Shown here: positions 44,853-56,399 of the stretch, in pieces | Layout: each line of letters opens with the position of its first letter | How positions within the stretch are numbered: position 1 is the first letter of the stretch | From: Typhlomys cinereus | Lineage: Eukaryota > Chordata > Mammalia > Rodentia > Platacanthomyidae | Reading direction: 5' to 3' | NCBI GenBank assembly: GCA_023101885.1 | Contig: JALPQD010000005.1 | Span: forward strand, 4,619,819-4,683,818 | DNA length: 64,000 nt | Made by a program: the position numbers and the translations under genes | The notes under the pieces: model-generated | Databases searched by the model: none | What the model was told of the DNA's origin: nothing | What the model saw: the letters and a program-made list of their open reading frames with translations, nothing else

Positions 44853-45682
44853 AGGGAAGTGAGGAACTGTGACTTCCCAGCACTGTCTCTGTAGTCCAGC
44901 GGTTTGTAGGTCCCTTGGTGGTCACAGCTTGGCGGACGCCTGTCCAGTCTGAAGCTGCCCCAGCCCCAAGCCTGTGGGCGGATTCCAAGCCCAGTTCTCC
45001 TTCCTGCCCATGAAGTCCTGGGTAATTTGGGCAAAAGAGCCCTTGGGATGAACGTTCTTTCATCCACACCCCCCAAATCCAGCGCTTCTCCTCACTGATT
45101 GGCTGTGAGAATTCTATTCTCTCTGGCAGTCATGACGCAAACAAGCCCTGCCTGGGTAGAAAGTGGGCCATTGTCATGCCAGCCCTAGTATCTGTTTTCA
45201 GATGCCACTTTCATGGATTCTGCACTCCTGCGTGTTGACCACGAGACAGCTTCATAGTTAATAAGCACAGGACAATAATAAGAAAAGTCATTTTAAAGAA
45301 TTTCATTCCTTACGCAGCCCTCATGCAAACATCACAAAAGATAAAATTTGATTGAAAATTCTTCAGAATTTATTTAATACTAAAATATACCAAGCCCAAT
45401 TTTTCTTTTCTTTCTCCTTTCAACATTGCTGTGGTGAGACTGTTTTCATTTACTTGGGAAAAAAAATTTCTTCTCATCTTGTCTCCATGACTGACCTTTT
45501 TCCTCGGATCCATTTTCTTCCTCCCTCCAATCTTACTCTATAGCGTGACTTGGCTTCTCATTCATCATCAGCCTTTTTTTCCCTCTTTTGAGGGGGAAAA
45601 AGGATGTGTAACCAGATTCCTCTTTAAAGATCTCAGAGAAAGGAAGAAGTGAAGACTTCAGATATAAATAGCCGGCTGTATT
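44853..45682. other. Unclassified sequence
   Basis: No feature recognised. Confidence 0.4.
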
Positions 45683-46030
45683 CCATAGTTTCCTCTTGTT
45701 GTTGTGACAATGCCTGAGGATAGCAACTGAAGATGGAGGGATTGGATTTGTTCTGGCTCACAGTCTTGGGGGTCACCCGTCATGACACAGGGGCAGGCGT
45801 GAGATGCCACATTGCACCTGCAGTCAGGAAGCCAGGAATGAGAGCAGGTGTCCAGCTGCTGCTCTTTGTTGAGACAGGTGCCAGAGCCCAGGGGATGGTT
45901 TCCCACCTTCAGGGCTGGTCTTCTCTCTTTCGTTAAGCCAGTCTGGAAATATCCTCAGAACTAACACCCAAAGGTATGTTTCCATGTTGGTTCTAAATCC
46001 TGTCAGTGAGAGACCTCTGCTTTTGAACTT
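45683..46030 (-). repeat. MaLR-type LTR, minus strand
   Basis: 'gttgttgtgacaatgcctga', 'tggctcacagtcttgggggt', 'cacctgcagtcaggaagcca', 'ttctaaatcctgtcagtgag' follow the antisense order of ORR1-like LTRs. Confidence 0.65.
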
Positions 46031-46102
46031 TTGCATTAACATCGGGTGAATGTGCAAAGCCACCTGGAAAAATATTTGTCTTAATCAAAAGCCAGATAGA
46101 TA

Positions 46103-46503
46103 TTGTCAAGGTTTGAATGTGGATTGCCCCCCCCCACAGGCTCATGTGTTTGCCTCCTTGGCTGCCGTTAATGTTTGGGAAGGTAATGACACTTTAGGAG
46201 GTGGAGTCTTGCTGTAAGAAGGCCTGTCACAGAGGACAAGCCTTAGGTTGGGTAGCCCTCCTTGCTTTTGCTAGAAGTCCGCTAGAAGACTTGCTCTTGC
46301 AGTCTTCAGCTTGCTTTCTGTCGCCTCCATGACTGATGTGACTTGAATCACCTCTAGCTGCTCTGTCCGCCATGTACCATGCCTTTTCCACCATAATGGA
46401 CTGTATCTCCCCTCTGGAATCATAAGCCAAAAACCATCTGCCTTTCTTCCCTTCAGTTGCTTAAGTCCGAGTGTTGTCTCATGGCAGCAGAGAAGAGAAA
46501 CTG
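46103..46503 (+). repeat. MaLR-type LTR, plus strand (ORR1-like)
   Basis: Start 'tgtcaaggtttgaatgtgga'; then 'ggctcatgtgtttgcctcct', 'ctttaggaggtggagtcttg', 'ataatggactgtatctcccc', 'tctggaatcataagccaaaa' and 'ttcagttgcttaagtccgag'. This is the rodent MaLR order. The two LTRs here (this one and 45683-46030) are in opposite orientation, so they are separate insertions. Confidence 0.8.
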
Positions 46504-46560
46504 ACAGAAAAGCACGTGGGTCGATGCAAGGTCTTAAAGCAACGCTCCCTGTCTAGTTTC

Positions 46561-46745
46561 AGAGCAATGGGACTTTAGGGGCTGGAGAGACGGCTCAGGG
46601 GTTAAGCTTCTGCCTTGAAAGCAGAAGGTCCTGACTTTGGATCCCAGGTCCCACTTAAAAATGCCAGAACCTGATGGGCCGAGCCTGGGTGAAGCAAAAA
46701 GGAGGTAGAGGCAATCCAGAATGATTCCCAAAGTCACAGTAGGCC

Positions 46746-46821
<76 letters not shown>

Positions 46822-46841
46822 ACAAGAGCAATGGGACTTTA
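46561..46841 (+). repeat. tRNA-derived SINE with perfect 17-base target duplication
   Basis: 'agagcaatgggacttta' occurs at 46561-46577 and 46825-46841. The SINE (46578-46824) has a good A box ('agacggctcaggggttaagc') and B-box region ('ctttggatcccaggtcccac'). Its body is shortened and it ends in a long (CA)n tract (about 46748-46824). Confidence 0.95.
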
Positions 46842-49164
46842 AATCATATTGTTCTGCCTTGAAAACCTTCGTATTGCTGCTTAGAAAATCCCTTGGTGGC
46901 TCACAAAGAAGCTCTTTCATATAATATGCCTGGTCTTTGAACTGTGCTAGTTGAGTGAATAAAAATGGAGCCACTTTTCTAAACCCTCATATTTTGCGTG
47001 TTACGAGTCTGTTATACCTCGCCCCACCTCGACAAATTGGCTTAGCTATCACATTCGACATCATCATTAGACGTTTTTTCAAAATAAGTATTGCTTGTGT
47101 TTATACCAAGACGATTTCAATGGGTTTGGGTTGTGTTTGAAGCGCCGCATCAGCCGTCACCACCTGGAATGATAACAGTCTGCTACTTGGTTAAAAACGG
47201 CGAGTCCTCCATAGAAAAGGCAGCAGGATGACATTGGAGAACGTTTCCAGGTAAAGTGTGCAGGATTGTGACAAGAGAAAATAGCTTGCTAAAAGCTTAT
47301 TTTGCGGTGTGTTGTGTGTATCTTAAAGGAAGAAATCCAAGGGCAGGAGCCACAGGCCTGAGGATGGCCTGGGAGCCCCGATTAGAAGACCACCAGGAGC
47401 AAAGTCGCTGTCTCCTCCTTCTGGGGCCTGGGCCTCAATTCTAATGCTTTACCCAGAGTCATCTGCTCCTCAGTGGCTCCCCAAGCAAGCTCTTGGGTCC
47501 CTCAGGGGTTATGTTCAAACTCCTAAGAACGAGGATATGATTGACCCAGTCTGGGTGTTTGCTCTGGTCCAGTCAGCTGCAGTTGGGGTCGTGGGAACCG
47601 GCCAGAAAGCAGGAGCAGAGCGAGATGGAGGGTCTCAGTCTCTGATAACCGCCTGATCTGGGGGCTCCACACTGTACGGATCAGGGTTGGTTCTATCCAG
47701 CTTCTTCCCCTGGGGAGAAAGCCCTAGGCTGCACAGGGAGCGTGTCACCTGCGTGGATCTCACGTCTCCTGTCCCCTCCTGAAAGGGCACAGCAAGGGAC
47801 AGCTCCAACCCCAGGCTTGGCCTTCCTCCTCCTGCGCTGCCCGAATGTATCCGAATATGCCCCCTGGACCTCCAGGCCGGCTAAGCAAGTCCAGATGACA
47901 GCAAGCCCAGCTCCCAGTGGGGGAGCGGCCAGCTGTTAAAGAATATTGCTTTGCAAAGGCTCTTGTTTGTCATCAGAGTGAGTAACAGAGCCAGTGGTGG
48001 TTTCCATCCAGATGTGGGGGAGGAAGCACGGCAGGGGAGGGGGAGAGGGGAACGGAAGAATGTGGATGCTGAATTAGGGTCTGGTAAACTCCTGTTGTTA
48101 GGCAGACCCTCCCACTCACCTAAAACCATCTCCCTAAATGGAGAATTCTTCCAACCCTACTTTAACCCCGGAAAGGAGTCCGGCTATATTAGGGAACTTG
48201 GCCTAGCCACAAGAGATTGATTTCCCGCTCCTCCACTCAAAGTCAGACTCCTCAGGCTTGCGGATCTTAATATAACTCCACGCGGCCTCAAGGACGGCCC
48301 AGTTCTGGGTAAACCAGAATCCCTTTGTGCTTCTTTCCTGCCAAGTCTTATCTTCCCTTTTAATATCCTACGCTGGCCACGGTTTCTGCAATGTTCTGTA
48401 TTTTGCCCACTCTGTAATTTATGGATGTGTTTTCCAGTGAAAAAAAACAGAAGTGCTGAGGAGGTTGTATTGTAAGGCCAAGACACAGGGCATGTTCGAG
48501 ATCAGAGGACCTTAAGTCCCACATCTGCCCAGTTGCTTTGTTTGGAACCTCAGGCAAACGGTCTGGGTTTCCTCCCGGTTTTCTTCCCAGTCTCTGTGGG
48601 GTGCAGGCCACCTTCCCTTAGCCGCTCACATGTCTCCCCTCCAAACTGAAACTGCTTCCATCTGTCTGGTAACAAGACAGTGTTGAGACAGAACCCAATC
48701 AAATCGGTGGATCAATCAAGAAAAATCAAAAAAAACTCAGTCTACAAAATTGGTAAAATTGCACCAAGTTATAAGTACGCAATAAGACATTTCACATGAT
48801 GCCTAAGCTATAAAAAGTAAATATCTTTAAAAATTGTGCTTATGTCCTCTGACTCCTATGTATATATATGTCACACACACACACTGAACAAACAAAGAAA
48901 CAAACACTTTAAAAATTAAGCTAAGTGATTTGGAGTGAGTCTAAGATTTCTTATTTGCAAGTTTGTTTTTTTTAATCATAAGACCTATTCTGTTTCTAAG
49001 AAAAGATCCTGGTCTCACCTATGATTTTTTTCTTCCTCTTTTCTTTTCTTTTCTTTTTTTTTTTTCCATTCGACTAGTTTTGCTGTTTAATGGTTGATAT
49101 ATTTGGAATAAAGGGTAGCTCCGAATTAGGGTTTTCTGACATCCACTCTATTATTTTGGAAGGT
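46842..49164. other. Unclassified sequence
   Basis: About 2.3 kb with no gene or named repeat. A T/C-rich run lies at 49026-49068. A possible MIR relic near 48505-48600 is too decayed to call. Confidence 0.4.
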
Positions 49165-49290
49165 GAGGATTCTATCATTGATATTTTGGGGCAGGAATAT
49201 TATGGGATGTTTAGCAGTATTCCTCGCCCTCTATTTAATTAGCTGCCAAACTCACTCTTTCCTGGGTGATAACAGAATGTTTAACTTATT
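49165..49290 (-). mobile_element. MER5A-like (hAT-Charlie) DNA transposon relic
   Basis: 'tgatattttggggcaggaat' and 'attatgggatgtttagcagt' with 'attcctcgccctctatttaa' match the antisense MER5A core in order (...gtaggatgtttagcagcatccctggcctctac...). It is a non-autonomous fossil, common in placental mammals. Confidence 0.6.
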
Positions 49291-50444
49291 GTTTTTTCTC
49301 TTGCATCTTTATTATAAATATTCTCAATATTTTAAATATATAAGCTTTGGGTCTCCAAGCAAAATAAGATACCACTACATTCAAAGAATTTTTCACTGAC
49401 TTAGATTTGAAGATATGTACACGCTTGATAAGTAAATATAATCAACTGACTTTGAGTTTGAAGATATGTACACATTAACTAGCACGAATCCCCTTGCTTG
49501 CTGAAGAAATTCCCACATTCTTCCTCTGTACTCAGGTTTGGTGCAGTTTGGTATTCTTCAGGCTGCCTTGAAGATCTAAAACCAATTTGATGTTTCTTTC
49601 AAGAAGTAAGCAAGTTTTTCACCGTTTTGTCTTCGGAAACTTTCCCAGGTAGACACAAAACCAAGGAACCTCCCTAGTAGACAATATCTGGTTTGCAACA
49701 TACATACACTTGGGCATTATCACTTTCTCTTATCATGAGAAATAGGTCTCCTGAGTCACCTACACCTGTCTTCCCTTCCTCTCACCCACCACCTTCCTCT
49801 GACTCTGGTGTCTTCATGGATTTGCCCCCTTCATATCGTCAGTAATGCAACTTTCCCATCTCCCTATGGCTAGGGTCAGCGTACAGTCCTCTTACTAATG
49901 ACAAAATGCCTCCCTTTCTTCAATTTCCATGCTTTGAGGTCCACTGAAGCCTATGGATTTTCCATTTTCTCCATGGTGAATTGCTACCACTCATGTGCCC
50001 GTTAGCCTTGCAAATATGAAATTTACCAAATACAAAGCTCCGTCCCTCAGAAGACCAGCGATAAAGACACTCACCAATGACCTCCTTTGGGTCATCAGTT
50101 GTAATGACCCTGCGGGCTGTGCACACAGCTCACATTCCTCTTTAAGAAATCGCATTTTTGTTATCAAGTTGCATGTCTACACATGTAATGCCAGTGTCAG
50201 ATACATGCAACCCTGCTGCAGTTGTTTCTGGCAAGAGAGTTCCGTGGCCCCAAACCTATCATTATAAAATAGCACAGCCACATTCTTTTATTTAAAATAC
50301 TGGTTTGCTTTTTAATCATTATGTTGCCAAGTTAATTTTCAAAATAATACTTAGAATAGGAACCACATGTTCTGTTTGGCTGGTGTAACAACCAATAGAT
50401 AATTTTTTAATTAATGTTAATTAATTAATTGCACTGCGTATGTG
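49291..50444. other. Unclassified sequence with an imperfect duplication
   Basis: 'tttgaagatatgtacac' occurs at 49407-49423 and again at 49459-49475, within segments that both begin with a 'gactt' motif. Nothing else is recognised. Confidence 0.4.
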
Positions 50445-50915
50445 CAAGTCCAAAGTCTTTGCTTAACAAAGAAAACATTGATCGAGTGACCAGATAACCT
50501 ATGGAAATGGAGAAAACACTTGCAAGTTACATATCAGACAAAGGGTCATGTGAGGAACACCAAGAAGTCAAAATAAAACAGAGTCAAATAATCTAATTAA
50601 AAGATGGTCACTAGATCTAAACAGGCATCGCTCAAAGAAAAAAACAAAACAAAACAGACTAACAAAGTTGGTGAGAACGCATTGAACATCACCAGGTATC
50701 AGGGAAATGTCAATCAAAACCATGATGCGACACCTCTTCAGCTCATAATTGTGATCTGAAGGACTTGCGATCTGAAAAACGTTGTAGACAAGCACAGTCA
50801 TTATGCCATACCTGAGAAATAAATAAATACATTGAAATAAAACTGCCACGGGACCCAGAAATCTCGCTGCTCCCATATAGCTTAAGGAAATAAAATCTGC
50901 ATGTTAAGGAGAATC
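50445..50915 (+). mobile_element. L1 ORF2 3' relic, plus strand
   Basis: 'gagaaaacacttgcaagtta' and 'catatcagacaaagggtcat', 'atctaattaaaagatggtca', 'atgtcaatcaaaaccatgat' and 'cgggacccagaaatctcgct' follow late ORF2 order. Many stops; dead. Confidence 0.75.
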
Positions 50916-51109
50916 TGCCCTCCGTTTGTAGTGCATACATATGTAGTGCATTTGACATACATATCTTTTTGGCTCTTTTTGCTTACGTTTCCTGTGCTTT
51001 AAGATCCCCTAAAAAAAAATTGCCAATTACAGTGAAGGGTTCGCTATGCTTCCTTGTAGCAGTTACATGGCTTCAGATTTTTTATTAATGCTTTCAGTCC
51101 ACTTTAGCT
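50916..51109. other. Short unclassified stretch
   Basis: No feature recognised between the L1 relic and the pyrimidine tract. Confidence 0.4.
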
Positions 51110-51446
51110 CTTCCTCCTCTTTTCTTCTTTCCTCTTTTCCTTCGTTCCTTTTCTTCCTTTCTTCCTTTCTTCCTTTCTTTCTTTCTTCTTTCTCTTTTTC
51201 TCTTTCTCTCTCTCTTTCTTTCTTTCTTTCCCTTTCTTTCTCTTTCTTTCTTTCTTCTTTCTCTTTTTCTCTTTCTCTCTCTCTTTCTTTCCCTTTCTTT
51301 CTCTTTCTTTCTTCCTTTCTTCTTTCTCTTTTTCTCTCTTTCTCTTTCTTTCTTTCTTTCGTTTCCTTTCTTTCTCTTTCCTCTTTTTCTCTCTCTGTCT
51401 CTCTCTCTCTCTTTCTTTCGTTCCCTTTTTCTCTCTCTCTCTTTCT
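51110..51446. repeat. Polypyrimidine tract, left part
   Basis: Imperfect CTTT/CTCTTT repeats with occasional G. The plus strand is almost pure pyrimidine for about 340 bases and continues after a SINE insertion. Confidence 0.92.
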
Positions 51447-51762
51447 TTTTTTTAAATTTTTTATTACTATTATTATTATTTATTCAACTGTGCGCATGTG
51501 CGTGTGTATGAGGGCTCTCGTGTGTGCGTGTGTCTCTGTGTGTGTGTGTCTGTGTATGTGTAGAACCACGGACGAATTCGGGAACCACCATGGACGCCTC
51601 TACCTCCTTCTGCCCCGGGATTCACAGGCTCTGCCCTACCAGGACCAGAAGCGCAGGCCGCCCCCGCTTCCGCCTGGCGTGTATACGTGGGATCTGGGAT
51701 TCAAACTCAGGACCTTCCGCCTGCAAGGCGGAGGCTTAACCCCTGAGCCACCTCTCCAGCCC
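51447..51762 (-). repeat. Young CpG-rich tRNA-derived SINE inside the pyrimidine tract
   Basis: Minus-strand copy; the head complement 'cacctctccagccc' ends at 51762. The body is nearly identical to the copy at 30914-31203 (for example 'accacggacgaattcgggaa' in both), with about ten differences over 200 bases by eye. The tail shows AATAAA on the sense strand. The target duplication cannot be resolved in repetitive DNA. Confidence 0.9.
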
Positions 51763-51846
<84 letters not shown>

Positions 51847-51956
51847 TTCTTTCTTTCTTTTTTCTCTTTTTCTCTCTTTCTCTCTCTCTTTCTTTCGTTC
51901 CCTTTTTTTCTCTCTCTCTCTTTCTTTCTTTCTTTTTTCTGTCTGTCTGTCTGTCT
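51763..51956. repeat. Polypyrimidine tract, right part
   Basis: A clean (CTTT)n block (about 51763-51845), then mixed CT repeats, then (TGTC)n at about 51939-51958. Confidence 0.92.
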
Positions 51957-52036
51957 GTCTTGGCAAGACCTCACTATATTGTCCAAGATGGCCTCAAACT
52001 TAGAATTTTCCTGCCTCAGCCTCCTTAATAATTGAC
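51957..52036 (-). repeat. B1-like SINE fragment, minus strand
   Basis: 'aagacctcactatattgtcc' and 'aagatggcctcaaacttaga' with 'cctgcctcagcctcctt' match antisense B1. The T-rich tract to its left takes the position of the A-rich tail. Confidence 0.75.
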
Positions 52037-52559
52037 ATCATAGACTGGTAGCTCTTTTTTAAATTAATATGCTGGGGGGGCAGATGAATAGGTGATCAGA
52101 ATTCACCTAAGAAGGAGATTTACATGGAACATTTAATATGTCTACCGCATTTCCAAATAGACTTCTTCACATTAGCAGAAAACCCCCATGGTGAGCTTCT
52201 ACTCAGCGATGCTGTGCAAGACCTCAAGATCTTATTGAAACTCACGATGCTCTGGTGAGGGTTACTGGAGATGACCATTGCAGCAGCATCAGATATCAGG
52301 GAAATGTCAATCAAAACCATGATGCGACCGAAACTCAGGGATGTGTGAACTTAACCAAGGACATGGGGTTGCTAAGCAACAAACTTGGGATTCAGTCCAG
52401 AGCCCAGAGGAAGTAGACACTAGATCTCGAAATCTCTAGAACTCTGAAATTGTGGCTTCTTGTCTCATCCTCACCACTACCAATCAACCAATAAATGAAA
52501 TGAAACATCTCATGGATGTGAGCATGACAAAAATACACCAAATCAGGAATTGTAAAAAT
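52037..52559. other. Unclassified sequence containing a 35-base copy of L1
   Basis: The 35 bases at 52294-52328 are identical to 50697-50731 in the L1 relic. The flanks do not look like L1. No gene is seen. Confidence 0.5.
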
Positions 52560-52680
52560 CAGGATCTTCATCCCAACTTTACTGCTTTCTCGCTGAGTAT
52601 TCGGGCCTTATCATAGGTGGACACCAGTTTTCTCACACAAAATAGAGATGACTGGCTATTGTAACTAGCTCTGGGTGGAC
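52560..52680 (+). repeat. MIR relic, plus strand (tentative)
   Basis: 'tactgctttctcgctgagta', 'ccagttttctcacacaaaat' and 'agagatgactggctattgta' follow the sense MIR core with strong decay. Confidence 0.45.
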
Positions 52681-53877
52681 AGTTATGCCCTGAAATTTAT
52701 AGTTTGGCCACAGACATGTCCCAAGAGTTTCATTACAGAATCATGGGAAGAACCGGCTTTCCCACTGCAGTCGAGCTGGACAGCTGCTGTGGGGCTGTCC
52801 AAAGGCGATGCTCTCTTTCCCATAACATCAGCGGCGACATAGGAGAGTGAGCGTGTCAGGCCCAATTTTAATAGGTCTCTTCAGAGTGACCGCAAGGAAA
52901 AAGACCAACAGACTCAAGGGCACGTCTCCAAGGCGCTGGCCTATACCCAGGGGCTTTGGAATACTGTGGTTTGCCTCAGACTCCGGTAACAGGGAGAAGT
53001 CCCAGTGCCTAATTTAGTCTCTTCCCTCAAAAGTAAACCAAAGTGAGTCATGTGGGCATGGAGAACCCATCGGAGCCAGCTTTCCCTGTGAGGCTCGTGA
53101 TGAAGACGGAAGCTGAAGATGCGTCCTCAAACACCTGGGTGGCCGCTGTCTCCATTTTAATGAGTAACCTAGGGAGTCGACCTATGAGGCAGGCACACGG
53201 CCGCACACGAACACTTGTGTGCATGTTCAGGTTCACGCGCAGTGAAGGAACGCCCACGCTTCTGCCTCCTCGGTGGATGGCTTGCCAGCTGCTTTCAACA
53301 TCAGCCAAGTGACTGGAAATGTACACAGTACTGTGATTGAAGGATGGGCCTGGTTATTTTTAACATTGCAGACATGCTCTTCGCAAAGTTTGGACCAATT
53401 AATTCAATTTCCACTGTTGCAAACTGAGTATAAGAGGATCTGTTTTCTTCACTAATGTAAAACTTGTCTGATTAATATTATTAATAATAGCATTTTTCCA
53501 TTGTTTTAAAACAATGCCTACAAACAGTATATTCAAGCACAGTGAAAACCCTCCTTCTCCTAACCCCACCCCTGTCATGACCGGCTTTAGCCAGTTCTTG
53601 TTTACTTCCAGTGGTGGTTACAGAAAAAAACATTAAATCACAGACTTTGATTTTTCACCTATAAATTTTTGACAGAAGTTATTGACTCCCGCCAGTTGAG
53701 GCTGCGAGCTAATCCTCCTTTCACTGCCTTTGTCTCATCTTGCTGTCATTCTTTCAACTATATCTCTCACAATGCAAGTGAGAAGCTCACTGTCCCATCT
53801 GCGGGCATGTGCATGGGTGCGAGCACGTGTGTATGTGGACGGCAGAGGGAGGAGGGTGGAGGCAGAAAGGTTAATTG
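52681..53877. other. Unclassified sequence
   Basis: No gene or named repeat recognised. Confidence 0.4.
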
Positions 53878-54050
53878 GAGATTGATCCCAGGGCTTTGCG
53901 CATTCCAAGCAAACACTACATCATTGGGATCCCTTTTTAAAATTTTTTTATTTAGAGACAGGGTCTCCTGGGAGCACAGGTTGCCTCAAGTTTATAATCC
54001 TCAACTTCCCAAGCAGCTGGGATCATAGGCAGATATCGCCACACTCATCT
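53878..54050 (-). repeat. B1+ID composite SINE (B4/B1-dID type), minus strand
   Basis: On the plus strand, an antisense ID-like part ('gagattgatcccagggcttt', 'gcgcattccaagcaaacact') is followed by an antisense B1 part ('agagacagggtctcctggga', 'aacttcccaagcagctggga'). In sense direction this is B1 then ID, the order of B1-dID/B4 elements of rodents. Confidence 0.75.
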
Positions 54051-54947
54051 CCTCTGTCTACTCTTGCTTCCCGCCCCTTCTTCCAACTTTCCTCCTTTCT
54101 GGCATCTATCTCTACCACCACTCCTTATATGCATGAGTTTTGGTAATTACATTCTCTTCTGAAAGCCAGGCTTCTTCCATGATTGGCCCAATGATTGACC
54201 CCAAATAATGAAAACCATTATAAACGACCCTATAAGAGTCACCATTCCATGGTACTGTTGGTCACACTGACAAGCCCCAGTGTCCAACATTGTGATCTGA
54301 CATGAACTTGACTCTCCCTACCCCTTGCCGTTCAGAATCCTCCTCACGGTGGCTTATTTCAATGGGAGTGTCCTTCGAACACCGCTTTCTAATTGGAGTT
54401 ATTACATAAAAACCTTTCGGAAAATTAACCTTTGGGAGAAAAGTGGCCAAAATGCTGGAAAGCCTGAAGCTGTGCTCATAGCCATCTACTATTAGGTTGG
54501 CTAGGAATGCATTGTATACATCACTGTAGCAGTCTGGGTAGAGCTGGGAATTTACCCAAATTTTCGCTTCTTCCCAGCTGGGGTCCCCAGGGACATGAAT
54601 CTATTTGCTGCAGAAGCTTGAGACCGACTCACCTCCCACTTACTTCCTGGATGCTTGGCCTATTTACTTCCTGGATGCTTGGCCTAATTACTTCCTGGAT
54701 GCGTGGACTTCTGAATCCAGGAGGGAAAAGTAGGACTCAGAGGGCGTGGCGGTGGCCTCTGAAGGGGCCGAAAGGTAGCCTTGCTCGCTAGCTCTCACTT
54801 TACACCTACAGGTCATGGGAAGAAATACTACCTAAGGCAACAGGAAGAAAGAGACCAGAACAGGTAATTCTCAACCCTGCAATCCTGAAGCAAAGAGTTC
54901 CGCACACCGAAGGCATTTTTGCTAGGCTTTCCTAATGGACACCGCAC
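54051..54947. other. Unclassified sequence with a 24-base triplicate
   Basis: Three tandem 24-base units lie at 54640-54711 (unit starts 'ttacttcctggatgcttggc'). The rest is unrecognised. Confidence 0.5.
54640..54711. repeat. Three tandem copies of a 24-base unit
   Basis: Starts at 54640, 54664 and 54688; the units differ at two or three positions. The unit length is a multiple of three, so a plus-strand frame (54507-54791) stays open and repeats an eight-residue block (TSWMLGLF, TSWMLGLI, TSWMRGLL). No sign that it is translated. Confidence 0.9.
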
Positions 54948-55200
54948 ACTAGTTGGCTTAAACGAGCATTTGTTTGTTCACAGATCTGGGAGCCAGAGAT
55001 CCATGATGGATGGGACATCAGGATTGGTTCCTGGTAAGGATTCTGCTTGGCTCACCAACACCTACCCTCTTGGGTAGACGCACATGGCCTTTCTTCTGCG
55101 GACGCCTGGAGAAAGAGCCATCGAGGTACTCCGGAAGCTCAGAGGCCTGTGTTCCTAGAGCAGGTCTCGGCACAGAGCAGCAGGCTGCTCAGCCCCCTGC
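54948..55200 (-). repeat. MLT1-like MaLR LTR relic, minus strand
   Basis: 'gttggcttaaacgagcattt' and 'gtttgttcacagatctggga', then 'catcaggattggttcctggt', match the antisense MLT1 3' end (...ggtggcttaaacaacagaaatttatttctcacagttctgg...). Confidence 0.6.
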
Positions 55201-55297
55201 TGGCGCTCTGGGGATATGAGAGGCCACAGGTGAAGACTTGAACTCATCCCCTAACTGCAAGCAGGAAATGCTCTGGGAGTGGATGGTAATGGAGTTC

Positions 55298-55322
55298 ATT
55301 AAAAAAAAAAAAAAAAAAAAAA
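55298..55322. repeat. Poly(A) run
   Basis: About 24 A residues. The sequence before it is not a recognised mRNA copy or L1/SINE tail, so its origin is unclear. Confidence 0.85.
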
Positions 55323-55694
55323 TCACAAGTTCTTAAGCTGGAATGGAATCGTAGGCTTGTCCATTCTTGCTCCTACTAATCTTGGCCACATTCTTGGCAC
55401 GTAGACTTTAAGCCAGGGCCTGACGAGCTCTGATCACAGGAATCTCAGCCTTCACGGGAGACCATCGTGTCCTTGGACAGTTCTGACTGTAGGAGAAACC
55501 TTACTAACACTCGATTCTAACTGCCTTGATTGTCCCAACGGCCTGGTGGAGGCGGGTCTTCTGCCAGCACATGGAATGGCTTTTTGACTGCTCCAAGTGG
55601 CAAGGGTTTGTATGAACACCTGCGTCTGCCCGGATGCAGGTCAGATCAGCTACCCTGTAGTCCTGAACACAGGCGACAGTAGTTTGCTTCATTC
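55323..55694. other. Unclassified sequence
   Basis: No feature recognised. Confidence 0.4.
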
Positions 55695-56099
55695 ACCTCT
55701 GTGATGGTTAATTGTCAACTTGACCTCTGTGATGGTTAATTGTCAACTTGGTTGGGCTAACAAACACCTTTGGGTGTGTCTCTGCGAGAGCTTTTCCAGT
55801 GAGAATTCACTGAGAGGAAAGGCCTACCCTGAAAGTGGGGGATACTGTCCCGTGGGCTGGGCTTCCAGACTGGATCAAAGGGGAAAAGGGAGAAAACTAG
55901 CTAAGCACAGCCCCCGCTCCCTGCCCCATCTGTCTCTCTGCTTCCTCATCCACTCAGGTGTGAGTAAGCTGCCCCTCCAACAGCCCCATGCCTTTCCAGT
56001 GGTAGTGCACAGTACCTCTTAAACCAAAGTAAACCTTTCCTCCTTGAAGTTGTTTAGGCATTTTATCAAAGCAGCGACAAAAAGAACTAATACGACCTC
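55695..56099 (+). repeat. MaLR solo LTR with 5-base target duplication and a repeated start
   Basis: The LTR runs from TGTGATGGTTAATTG to 'aaagaactaatacg' (56094). The 5-base repeat 'acctc' precedes the start and follows the end (56095-56099), as expected for ERVL/MaLR integration. The first 28 bases, including the left 'acctc', are present twice in tandem (55695-55722 and 55723-55750). A polyadenylation-like region ('aaaccaaagtaaacctttcc') is decayed. Confidence 0.85.
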
Positions 56100-56399
56100 T
56101 GAATCGCCAGCACTGACCCCGGGGCAGAACTAGAGATGCACAGTAAATATCTCCTAAGAACGAGCCAGTGAATCAGCCTTGGGGTTTGGCATTTATCCCT
56201 TAAGAAAACATACACGGCATTACTGTGGACTCCAGGTGGACTTAGGAAATTTAGATGTGAGTTTCATGGATAGTCAAGGTTCCCTGCGCAAGATCATCCC
56301 AACTTCCACCCTTAGCCCAGCGCATTAGCTGACTAGAAGTACTGGGCTTTCTGAACGGGTCTCTATTTGGAGAGATATATCACCTTTCTAAAAATTGTT

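Noticed and set aside
44831..45069. Pro/Leu/Ser-rich frames of 150-168 codons on the minus strand
   Set aside because: They read through the complement of the (GGGGA)n tract; a repeat artefact.
51046..52035. A 329-codon plus-strand open frame, the longest in the window
   Set aside because: It translates a CTTT/CTCT microsatellite and an antisense SINE (Ser/Phe/Leu runs). It is a composition artefact, not a gene.
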